Source: Pseudomonas sp. 7P_10.2_Bac1 (GTDB lineage: Bacteria; Pseudomonadota; Gammaproteobacteria; Pseudomonadales; Pseudomonadaceae). Taken from it: a DNA stretch of 64,000 nt. The notes beneath the pieces were generated by a model. That model was not told the origin of the DNA and searched no databases. It was given only the letters and a program-made list of their open reading frames with translations. The position numbers and the translations under genes were made by a program. Shown here in pieces: positions 56,801 to 64,000 of this stretch (positions are counted from its first letter, which is position 1; each line of letters begins with the position of its first letter). The stretch is taken from assembly GCF_025465935.1 (NCBI RefSeq), contig NZ_JANLNV010000007.1:119489-183488 (forward strand), written 5' to 3'.

Positions 56801-59800
56801 TCAGCCGATGGTCATCAAGCTCGCGTTACCGCCGGCAGCCGCAGTGTTCACACTCAGTGCACGCTCGATCACCAAGCGTTCCAGAGCGATATTGGTTTCG
56901 CCTTGGGACAGGCCTTGCACGCCCACAATGGCACCCGCACGTTTAGCCACTTGCTGGCATACCTCGCGCAGTTGGTCGCTGTGACCGTGGTGCAAGACCG
57001 CGTCGAAGATCACTTCGTCTTTGCTCCAGTCCGCTACCCGCTTGATGCGTGCCTGAACCTCTTTTGGTAGGCGGGTAAACAAGGCTTTGCTCACCTCGTT
57101 TTCTGGCAGAACCGCCGAGCTGCCGACGGCCAGTACGGCTGCCAGTTGGGTCAGCAGATCGCCTTCAGTGTCGGCCAGGCACAGCACATGTTCGCGCGGC
57201 AGGATGGCGTAGCTGTTGCGCTCGCCGGTCGGGCCGTTGAGCAGGCGGGTGATGCCACTTTGCGAATGGGCGGCGAATTCGTCGCACTGTTCGGCCAGCG
57301 CTGTTTGCTGGTTGCTTTGCGCCCAGGTGTGCAGTGCTTTGAGCGGCTTGAGCAAGGCTTCGCGGGCCTGGATGTCCGGCACGCTGACGGTGTCGACTTT
57401 GGCGAACGATTGCTCAATGGCATCGCTTGGACGAGTCGACAGCAGGCGGAACAGATACAACGGACCTCCGGCTTTCGGGCCGGTGCCCGACAGGCCTTCG
57501 CCGCCGAACGGCTGCACGCCGACCACAGCGCCGACGATGTTGCGGTTGACGTAGACGTTACCGGCGTTGACGTTGTTGACCACTTTGGCAATGGTTTCGT
57601 CGATGCGGGTATGCACGCCCAACGTCAGGCCGTAACCCGACGCGTTGATCTGGGCGATCAACTGGTCGATGTCTTTGCGCTTGTAGCGCACCACGTGCAG
57701 AACCGGGCCAAAGATTTCGCGCTCCAGCTCATCGAAGCTTTCCAGCTCAATCAGGGTCGGCATCACGAAGGTGCCGCGCTTGGACTCTTCGATATCGGCG
57801 ATAGCCATTTGGAACACGCTGCGGCCTTTGTCGCGCATGCCTTGGATGTGTTTCTCGATCCCGGCCTTGGCTTCGGCATCGATCACAGGGCCAATGTCTA
57901 CGCTCAGACGCTCGGGGTTACCCATGCGCGATTCGGCCATGGCACCTTTGAGCATTTCGATCACGCGGTCTGCCGAGTCTTCCTGCAAGCACAGCACGCG
58001 CAGTGCGGAGCAACGCTGACCGGCGCTGTCGAACGCCGAGGACACCACGTCGATGACCACTTGTTCGGTCAGGGCCGAGGAGTCAACGATCATGGCATTC
58101 TGGCCGCCGGTTTCAGCGATCAGCGGGATCGGGCGACCTTGTGCATCCAGGCGCCCGGCAATGTTGCGTTGCAGCAGGCGAGCGACTTCGGTGGAGCCGG
58201 TGAACATAACGCCTTTGACCCGATCGTCACCGACCAGGCGCGCGCCCACGGTTTCGCCACGGCCTGGCAGCAATTGCAGCACGCCTTCAGGAATACCGGC
58301 TTCCAGCAGAATGCGCACGGCCTGGGCTGCCACCAACGGAGTTTGTTCGGCTGGTTTGGCCAGTACCGGGTTGCCGGCGGCCAATGCTGCGGCGACTTGG
58401 CCGCTGAAAATCGCCAGGGGGAAGTTCCACGGGCTGATGCACACCACCGGGCCCAATGGGCGGTGGGCGTCATTGGTCAGGTCATTGCGCGCCTGCACGG
58501 CGTAGTAACGCAGGAAGTCCACCGCTTCACGCACTTCAGCAATGGCGTTGGCGTAGGTCTTGCCAGCTTCGCGGGCCAGCAGGCCCATCAGTGGCTGGAT
58601 CTCGGCTTCCATCTGGTCGGCGGCGCGCTCCAGGATGGCAGCGCGTTCGGCTGGCGGGGTGGCCTGCCAGATCGGCGCGACATTCAGCGCGCACTGGATC
58701 GCGTTGTCTGCGTCTTCAACCGTGGCTTCTTGTACATAGCCGACCACATCACGCAGGTCTGCCGGGTTGAGCACGGCGGCCGGGGCTTGGGTGCTGGAGG
58801 TGCAACCGAGTATCGGCGCGGCTTTCCAGTCATTGTGAGCGGTGGCCAGCAAGGCGCAGGACAGCGACGCCAGGCGGTGTTCGTTGGCCATGTCGATGCC
58901 GCTGGAGTTGGCGCGTTCGCTGCCATACAAGTCACGCGGCAAGGGGATGCGCGGGTGCGGCAAGCCAAAGCTGCCCTCAGCCGTGGCCATTTGCTCGATC
59001 TGGCTGACCGGGTCGGCCACCAATTGGTGAATCGAGATCGAATGGTCAGCAATGCGGTTAACGAACGAGGTGTTCGCGCCGTTTTCCAGCAGGCGACGCA
59101 CCAGGTAAGCCAACAGGGTTTCATGGGTGCCGACCGGAGCGTACACGCGGCACGGACGGTTCAGCTTGCCTTCGGAAATCTTGCCTACGACCTGCTCGTA
59201 CAGGGGCTCGCCCATGCCGTGCAGGCATTGGAACTCGTACTGACCGGGGTAATAGTTCTGGCCAGCGATATGGTAAATGGCCGACAAGGTGTGGGCGTTG
59301 TGCGTGGCGAACTGCGGGTAGATCGCTTCGGGGACGGCCAACAGCTTTTTCGCGCAAGCAACGTAGGACACGTCGGTGTAAACCTTGCGTGTGTACACCG
59401 GGTAGCCTTCCAGGCCTTCGACCTGGGCGCGCTTGATTTCGCTGTCCCAGTAGGCGCCTTTCACCAGGCGGATCATCAGGCGATGACGGCTGCGGCGTGC
59501 CAGGTCGATGACATAGTCGATGACGTACGGGCAGCGCTTCTGGTACGCCTGAATGACGAAGCCGATGCCGTTCCAGCCGCTCAGTTGCGGCTCGAAACAC
59601 AGGCGCTCGAGCAGGTCGAGGGACAGTTCCAGGCGGTCAGCTTCTTCGGCGTCGATGTTGAGGCCGATGTCATATTTCTTGGCCAGCAAGGTCAGCGACA
59701 GCAGGCGCGGGTACAGCTCGTCCATCACGCGCTCGTACTGGGCGCGGCTGTAGCGTGGGTGCAGGGCCGACAACTTGATCGAAATGCCCGGGCCTTCATA

Positions 59801-60754
59801 AATGCCACGACCGTTGGACGCTTTACCGATCGAGTGGATGGCTTGTTCGTAGGAGGCGAGGTACTTCTGTGCGTCATGCTCGGTCAGTGCGGCTTCGCCG
59901 AGCATGTCGTAGGAATAGCGGAAGCCCTTGGCTTCAAAGCGGGTGGCGTTGGCCAGTGCTTCGGCGATGGTTTCGCCAGTCACAAACTGCTCGCCCATCA
60001 GGCGCATGGCCATGTCGACACCCTTGCGGATCATCGGCTCGCCGCTCTTGCCGATGATGCGGCTCAGGGAGGAGGTCAGGCCCGCTTCGTTGTGTGTCGA
60101 TACCAGTTTGCCGGTCAGCAGTAGGCCCCAGGTGGCGGCGTTGACGAACAGCGATGGGCTGTTGCCCAGGTGTGGGTGCCAGTTGCCGGTGCTGATTTTG
60201 TCGCGGATCAGGGCGTCGCGGGTGCCTTTATCGGGGATACGCAGCAACGCTTCGGCCAGGCACATGAGCGCTACGCCCTCCTGGGACGACAGCGAGAACT
60301 CTTGCAGCAGGCCTTGGACGATGCCAGCGCGACCGCTGGCGCTCTTTTGATTGCGTAGTTTTTCGGCAATCGAGGCAGCCAGGGTCTGGGTGGCTTCGGC
60401 CATCGGTGCAGACAAGCGTGCCTGTTCCAGCAGCATCGGCACCACTTCGGGTTCCGGGCGGCGGTAAGCCGATGTGATCGCTGCGCGCAGGACCGATTGC
60501 GGCAAGATGCTTTCGGCAAACTCCAGGAAGCACTGGTGAGTGTGATCGGTATTGGCGTCGTCGGCGTCATCGCTGGTGTTACCCGGAACACCGTTGAGCT
60601 CGGCCAGGGTTGCACCACCCTCGAGTTTTTCCAGGTAATTGAAAATTGCCTGTTTGATCAGCCAGTGTGGAGTGCGATCTATCGAGGCCGCGGCAGCCTT
60701 CAGGCGCTCGCGGGTTGGGTCATCGAGTTTGACCCCAAGGGTGGTGGTAGCCAT
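56801..60754 (-). CDS. putA: Trifunctional PutA: proline dehydrogenase, P5C dehydrogenase and repressor
   Basis: A 1317-residue peripheral membrane flavoenzyme that oxidises proline to glutamate. Residues 1-48 form a ribbon-helix-helix (TTLGVKLDDPTRERLKAAAA... WLIKQAIFNYLEKLE) for binding the put control region. The FAD proline dehydrogenase barrel lies at about 260-570 (SIKLSALHPRYSRAQYERV; RLVKGAYWDSEIKRAQ). The aldehyde dehydrogenase domain is at about 650-1110 with catalytic Glu in IAETGGQNAM and Cys in SAGQRCSALRVL. A C-terminal domain closes the substrate channel. ATG 60754 has GAGGAT upstream. It is divergent from putP. Confidence 0.97.
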   Translation of the reverse strand: MATTTLGVKLDDPTRERLKAAAASIDRTPHWLIKQAIFNYLEKLEGGATLAELNGVPGNTSDDADDANTDHTHQCFLEFAESILPQSVLRAAITSAYRRPEPEVVPMLLEQARLSAPMAEATQTLAASIAEKLRNQKSASGRAGIVQGLLQEFSLSSQEGVALMCLAEALLRIPDKGTRDALIRDKISTGNWHPHLGNSPSLFVNAATWGLLLTGKLVSTHNEAGLTSSLSRIIGKSGEPMIRKGVDMAMRLMGEQFVTGETIAEALANATRFEAKGFRYSYDMLGEAALTEHDAQKYLASYEQAIHSIGKASNGRGIYEGPGISIKLSALHPRYSRAQYERVMDELYPRLLSLTLLAKKYDIGLNIDAEEADRLELSLDLLERLCFEPQLSGWNGIGFVIQAYQKRCPYVIDYVIDLARRSRHRLMIRLVKGAYWDSEIKRAQVEGLEGYPVYTRKVYTDVSYVACAKKLLAVPEAIYPQFATHNAHTLSAIYHIAGQNYYPGQYEFQCLHGMGEPLYEQVVGKISEGKLNRPCRVYAPVGTHETLLAYLVRRLLENGANTSFVNRIADHSISIHQLVADPVSQIEQMATAEGSFGLPHPRIPLPRDLYGSERANSSGIDMANEHRLASLSCALLATAHNDWKAAPILGCTSSTQAPAAVLNPADLRDVVGYVQEATVEDADNAIQCALNVAPIWQATPPAERAAILERAADQMEAEIQPLMGLLAREAGKTYANAIAEVREAVDFLRYYAVQARNDLTNDAHRPLGPVVCISPWNFPLAIFSGQVAAALAAGNPVLAKPAEQTPLVAAQAVRILLEAGIPEGVLQLLPGRGETVGARLVGDDRVKGVMFTGSTEVARLLQRNIAGRLDAQGRPIPLIAETGGQNAMIVDSSALTEQVVIDVVSSAFDSAGQRCSALRVLCLQEDSADRVIEMLKGAMAESRMGNPERLSVDIGPVIDAEAKAGIEKHIQGMRDKGRSVFQMAIADIEESKRGTFVMPTLIELESFDELEREIFGPVLHVVRYKRKDIDQLIAQINASGYGLTLGVHTRIDETIAKVVNNVNAGNVYVNRNIVGAVVGVQPFGGEGLSGTGPKAGGPLYLFRLLSTRPSDAIEQSFAKVDTVSVPDIQAREALLKPLKALHTWAQSNQQTALAEQCDEFAAHSQSGITRLLNGPTGERNSYAILPREHVLCLADTEGDLLTQLAAVLAVGSSAVLPENEVSKALFTRLPKEVQARIKRVADWSKDEVIFDAVLHHGHSDQLREVCQQVAKRAGAIVGVQGLSQGETNIALERLVIERALSVNTAAAGGNASLMTIG

Positions 60755-61230
60755 TTTTATATCCTCATGGGTGCCGCATTTGCGCGGCAGCAGCTGGCGG
60801 CAAGATTAGCGCTGCGCTGATTGGGGTGCAACTAGGTGCAACCCGGTTTCGTCAGAATTTTTTCTCTCACGTGTAGTAGCGAGTTTGCCTCGCGATTGTG
60901 TGCTCTTTTAAAAGATCGCGAGGCAAGCTCGCTCCTACAAAGAATGTGGGTTTTCAGTGGATACAGCGCACTTTTGCGTCGAAAAAGAAGCGAAAGGCGC
61001 GATAAGGTGCAACTGGCAAGGCAGAAACTGGTTGCACCTGATTTACGTTGTTGCATAGCATTCGCGACTTACGTGTGACCCTTTGAACCTACGAGGTTCT
61101 TCGGCTGACGGTTTTCCTGGAGAAGCGTCAGTCATAAATGCGCAGCCTGCTTAATCGTCTCAGACAAAACGTTTGTGAACGTGCGGCCAGGCGGCCGTCA
61201 ACGATAAAAACAATGCCAGGGCTTAATGCA
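60755..61230. promoter_or_regulatory. putA-putP divergent control region
   Basis: 476 bases separate the divergent proline genes. The region holds a REP pair at 60873-60938 and should contain both promoters and the sites for the PutA ribbon-helix-helix domain; repression of the put genes by PutA is known in enteric bacteria and pseudomonads. No operator could be pinned down by eye. Confidence 0.5.
60873..60938. repeat. REP palindrome pair
   Basis: GTAGTAGCGAGTTTGCCTCGCGAT (two changes from the core) pairs with GATCGCGAGGCAAGCTCGCTCCTAC. It is unusual in lying between divergent genes rather than after a gene. Confidence 0.87.
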
Positions 61231-62718
61231 ATGAGTGTAAGTAACCCAATTCTGATCACGTTTGTGATCTATATCGCGGCAATGGTGCTGATTGGTTTTA
61301 TGGCCTATCGCTCCACCAATAACCTGTCGGATTACATCCTCGGTGGTCGTAGTCTGGGCAGCGTGGTAACCGCGTTGTCTGCTGGCGCTTCTGATATGAG
61401 CGGCTGGTTGCTGATGGGTTTGCCGGGCGCTATCTATCTGTCGGGTCTGTCCGAAAGCTGGATTGCCATCGGCCTGGTGGTCGGTGCTTATTTGAACTGG
61501 CTGTTTGTGGCCGGTCGCCTGCGGGTGCAAACCGAGCACAACGGCGATGCGCTGACCTTGCCCGATTACTTCTCCAGCCGTTTTGAAGACAAGAGCGGGC
61601 TGCTGCGGATCATTTCGGCAGTGGTAATTCTGGTGTTCTTCACCATTTACTGCGCCTCAGGCGTTGTAGCCGGTGCCCGTCTGTTTGAAAGTACTTTTGG
61701 CATGTCTTACGAAACTGCCCTGTGGGCCGGTGCTGCGGCGACTATTGCCTACACCTTCGTGGGCGGCTTCCTGGCGGTGAGCTGGACAGACACCGTGCAG
61801 GCCACCCTGATGATTTTCGCGCTGATCCTGACGCCGATTATCGTGCTGTTGGCAACCGGTGGCATCGACACCACGTTCATGGCCATCGAGGCCAAGAACC
61901 CGGCTAACTTTGACCTGCTCAAAGGCACGTCCTTCATCGGCATCATCTCGCTGATGGGCTGGGGCCTGGGCTATTTTGGCCAGCCGCACATTCTGGCGCG
62001 CTTCATGGCGGCAGACTCGGTGAAGTCGATTGCCAACGCGCGTCGTATTTCCATGACCTGGATGATCCTGTGTCTGGTCGGCACGGTGGGCGTAGGTTTC
62101 TTCGGTATCGCTTACTTCTCGGCGCACCCGGACGTGGCGGGCCCGGTCAATGAAAACCCAGAGCGGGTATTCATTGAGCTGGCCAAGCTGCTGTTCAACC
62201 CATGGATTGCCGGTGTTCTGCTGTCGGCTATTCTGGCGGCGGTCATGAGTACCTTGAGCTGCCAGTTGCTGGTGTGCTCCAGCGCCCTGACGGAAGACTT
62301 CTACAAATCCTTCCTGCGTAAAAATGCTTCCCAGACCGAACTGGTGTGGGTCGGCCGTGCCATGGTGCTGCTGGTGGCCGTGGTTGCCATCTTGCTGGCT
62401 GCTAACCCGGACAACCGAGTGCTGGGTCTGGTGAGCTACGCGTGGGCTGGTTTCGGTGCGGCGTTTGGTCCGGTAGTGCTGATCTCGGTGCTGTGGAAAG
62501 GCATGACTCGCAACGGTGCGCTGGCAGGGATTCTGGTGGGTGCCATCACGGTGATCGTCTGGAAGCACTTCAACCTGTTGGGGCTGTACGAGATCATTCC
62601 GGGCTTCATCTTCGCCAGCATCGCAATCATGGTGGTCAGTGCTCTGGGTCAAGGCCCAAGCAAGAAGATGGTCGAGCGTTTCGAAGCGGCTGAAAAAGAC
62701 TTCAAGCTCCACCACTGA
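61231..62718 (+). CDS. putP: Sodium/proline symporter
   Basis: A 495-residue SSS-family transporter with thirteen predicted helices. N-terminal NNLSDYILGGRSLGSVVTALSAGASDMSGWLLMGLPG carries the Na+/proline site region of TM1-TM2 (Asp and Ser residues), and GWGLGYFGQPHILARFMA is the family signature. The start ATG 61231 (MSVSNPILITFVIYIAAMVL) matches the family; the longer frame from 61138 adds a basic stretch not seen in PutP, and an ATG at 61213 is a minor alternative. It is paired with putA for proline use. Confidence 0.95.
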   Translation: MSVSNPILITFVIYIAAMVLIGFMAYRSTNNLSDYILGGRSLGSVVTALSAGASDMSGWLLMGLPGAIYLSGLSESWIAIGLVVGAYLNWLFVAGRLRVQTEHNGDALTLPDYFSSRFEDKSGLLRIISAVVILVFFTIYCASGVVAGARLFESTFGMSYETALWAGAAATIAYTFVGGFLAVSWTDTVQATLMIFALILTPIIVLLATGGIDTTFMAIEAKNPANFDLLKGTSFIGIISLMGWGLGYFGQPHILARFMAADSVKSIANARRISMTWMILCLVGTVGVGFFGIAYFSAHPDVAGPVNENPERVFIELAKLLFNPWIAGVLLSAILAAVMSTLSCQLLVCSSALTEDFYKSFLRKNASQTELVWVGRAMVLLVAVVAILLAANPDNRVLGLVSYAWAGFGAAFGPVVLISVLWKGMTRNGALAGILVGAITVIVWKHFNLLGLYEIIPGFIFASIAIMVVSALGQGPSKKMVERFEAAEKDFKLHH

Positions 62719-62755
62719 GTGCGTTGAGTTGCGGCCTACTTGATGGGCCACAGAT

Positions 62756-62790
62756 AACGGCCCGTCTCCCATGGACACGGGCCGTTTTTA
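62756..62790 (+). terminator. Terminator of putP
   Basis: AACGGCCCGT (62756-62765) pairs with ACGGGCCGTT (62777-62786), followed by TTTA, 38 bases after the stop. Confidence 0.88.
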
Positions 62791-62804
62791 GTGGGGCTCG
62801 CTAA

Positions 62805-63029
62805 AGACAGTGCGCTGCGCACGGCTATTACGCCATTCCAACGCCATGGACGTTCGCCTTTCACGTCGATGACGATGAGTCGCCGGAGCCTGTTGAGGCC
62901 CATCAGATCCGCGTTCAGGTGCTGGATAAAGACGTGCTGATTGCCGATGCCAGCGAGCAATTCGCGATTGACTGGGTGGCGAGTGAGGTGAGCGTGCATA
63001 ACCTGGTATTGGTGTCGCGAGCGATTTGA
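62805..63029 (+). pseudogene. Open frame without start codon, probably a gene remnant
   Basis: Between the putP terminator and rlmJ, 74 sense codons run from a TAA (62802) to a TGA (63027) and read ...HGYYAIPTPWTFAF, then HVDDDESPEPVEAHQIRVQVL and ADASEQFAIDWVASEVSVHN. The composition looks protein-like, but there is no ATG, GTG or TTG in the first half. It may be the 3' part of a gene whose 5' end was lost. Family not recognised. Confidence 0.35.
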
Positions 63030-63117
63030 GCAAGGCACCGTCTGGCGTGGAGCATGGCTTAACCCCTGACGTTATTCGCTGCACAGGGTAAACTTCGCCC
63101 CCTGCGCAGGAGCAACC

Positions 63118-63954
63118 ATGAACTATCGTCACGCCTTCCACGCCGGTAATCACGCCGACGTTCTTAAACATATCGTCTTGACCCGCCTCATCGCGTTGAT
63201 GACGCGTAAAGAGCAGCCTTTTGCTTACCTTGATACCCACGCCGGGCTGGGTCTGTATGACCTTCAGGGCGATCAGGCCACGCGCACGGGCGAGTACCTG
63301 GAAGGCGTCGCACGCTTGTGGGGACAAAAAGACCTGCCGGCGATGACCGCGGACTACATGAAAGTGCTGCACAAGATGAACCCGGACGGGGAATTGCGTT
63401 ACTACCCGGGTTCGCCTGAGCTGGCGCGTCGTCTGGCCCGTTCGCAAGACCGCGTCTTGCTGAACGAAAAACACCCAGAAGACGGCGTGATGCTCAAGGC
63501 CAACATGAAGGGCGACCGTCGCGTGGCGGTGCACCTGGGTGAAGGCTGGCACGTACCGCGTGCGCTGCTGCCCGTGGCCGAAAAGCGGGCTGTGATGCTG
63601 ATCGACCCGCCGTTTGAAAAACTCGACGAAATGCAGCGTTGCGTGGAGTCGTTGAAAGACGCCATCAGCCGTATGCGTCAGACCGTGGTTGCGATCTGGT
63701 ACCCGATCAAGGACAAGCGCCAACTGCGCCGCTTCTATCAGGACCTGGCCGCCTCCGGCGCCCCGAAATTGCTGCAGGTCGAGCTGTTTGTGCACCCGCT
63801 GGACACCCCCAACAGCCTGAACGGCTCGGGCCTGGCGATCGCCAACCCGCCATGGGGTCTGGAAGAAGAACTGCGCGAACTGCTGCCGTGGCTGGCCAAG
63901 ACACTGGGCCAAACCCAGGGTGGCTGGCAGATGGAATGGATAATCGCTGAATAA
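63118..63954 (+). CDS. rlmJ: 23S rRNA (adenine2030-N6)-methyltransferase RlmJ
   Basis: A 278-residue SAM-dependent enzyme that methylates A2030 of 23S rRNA. The N-terminal NYRHAFHAGNHADVLKHIVL is the RlmJ/YhiR signature, YLDTHAGLGLYDL is the SAM-binding loop, and LIDPPFEKLDE contains the catalytic DPPF motif of N6-adenine methyltransferases. ATG 63118 follows GCAGGAGCA. The length matches E. coli RlmJ (280). Confidence 0.95.
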   Translation: MNYRHAFHAGNHADVLKHIVLTRLIALMTRKEQPFAYLDTHAGLGLYDLQGDQATRTGEYLEGVARLWGQKDLPAMTADYMKVLHKMNPDGELRYYPGSPELARRLARSQDRVLLNEKHPEDGVMLKANMKGDRRVAVHLGEGWHVPRALLPVAEKRAVMLIDPPFEKLDEMQRCVESLKDAISRMRQTVVAIWYPIKDKRQLRRFYQDLAASGAPKLLQVELFVHPLDTPNSLNGSGLAIANPPWGLEEELRELLPWLAKTLGQTQGGWQMEWIIAE

Positions 63955-63969
63955 AGATCACCACGTCCT

Positions 63970-64000
63970 GAAGGAGCGAGCTTTGCTCGCGCTCTTTTAA
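63970..64000. repeat. Start of a REP element, cut by the window end
   Basis: GAAGGAGCGAGCTTTGCTCGCGCTCTTTTAA is a REP-like arm just after rlmJ. It also has a small internal palindrome GAGCGAGCTTTGCTCGC. Confidence 0.6.

Noticed and set aside
57146..60124. A 992-codon open frame on the plus strand opposite putA
   Set aside because: It is a shadow of GC-rich putA codons: very rich in His, Gly, Gln and Val without family motifs, no ribosome site, and fully within a well supported gene.
62788..63912. A 374-codon minus-strand frame opposite rlmJ
   Set aside because: Composition is that of an antisense shadow, and the plus strand carries RlmJ with its DPPF motif.

Overview
The window is a chromosomal segment of a fluorescens-type Pseudomonas. 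The left part has the gene order pilM-N-O-P-Q / aroK / aroB / AAA-SPOR gene / gltB-gltD / hemE, which is the conserved Pseudomonas arrangement. The intergenic spaces carry repeated Pseudomonas REP palindromes (core GTAGGAGCGAGCTTGCCTCGCGATC). No phage, insertion sequence, CRISPR array, rRNA or tRNA gene was seen.

Layout. 1-3370: the 3' end of pilM, then pilNOPQ, the envelope-spanning assembly complex of type IV pili, with a short PilQ. 3375-6675: shikimate genes aroK and aroB and a membrane AAA ATPase with a SPOR domain. 6676-7151: terminator, a 129-bp palindromic interspersed repeat and a gltB promoter. 7152-13052: glutamate synthase gltBD. 13246-14313: hemE. 14637-16112: a secreted GbpA-type lytic polysaccharide monooxygenase. 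16296-25628: a complete gspC-to-gspM type II secretion operon, whose most likely substrate is the neighbouring monooxygenase. 25649-27953: a divergent MFS transporter / LysR regulator pair. 27954-28778: repeats and a truncated DUF6124-like gene.

28779-45077: a long minus-strand operon, with most genes overlapping by 1-20 bases, that reads as an aryl polyene (APE) pigment cluster. It encodes two ketosynthases, a chain-length factor, a ketoreductase, two dehydratase domains (one fused to the AMP ligase), two acyl carrier proteins, an aromatic amino acid ammonia-lyase, a thioesterase, a methyltransferase, a glycosyltransferase, two acyltransferases, a LolA-like carrier, an MMPL exporter, a DUF3261 lipoprotein and a terminal periplasmic protein. 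Together they would make an aryl starter, extend it to a conjugated polyene on ACP, join it to a lipid/sugar anchor and deliver it to the outer membrane.

45413-46623: a solo ParA ATPase divergent from the APE operon, overlapping trxC tail to tail. 47240-49171: an AT-rich, probably acquired OafA-type surface-sugar acetyltransferase. 49270-55946: selO, mscK and the K+/H+ antiporter nhaP2. 56173-56721: a small inner-membrane protein. 56801-62718: divergent putA/putP for proline catabolism and uptake. 62791-63117: an orphan open frame. 63118-63954: rlmJ. The window ends inside another REP element.

All calls come from reading the sequence and from knowledge of the families; no database search was run. 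Many starts were moved inward from the longest open frame to the start codon that fits the family N-terminus, a Shine-Dalgarno site or an overlap with the upstream gene.
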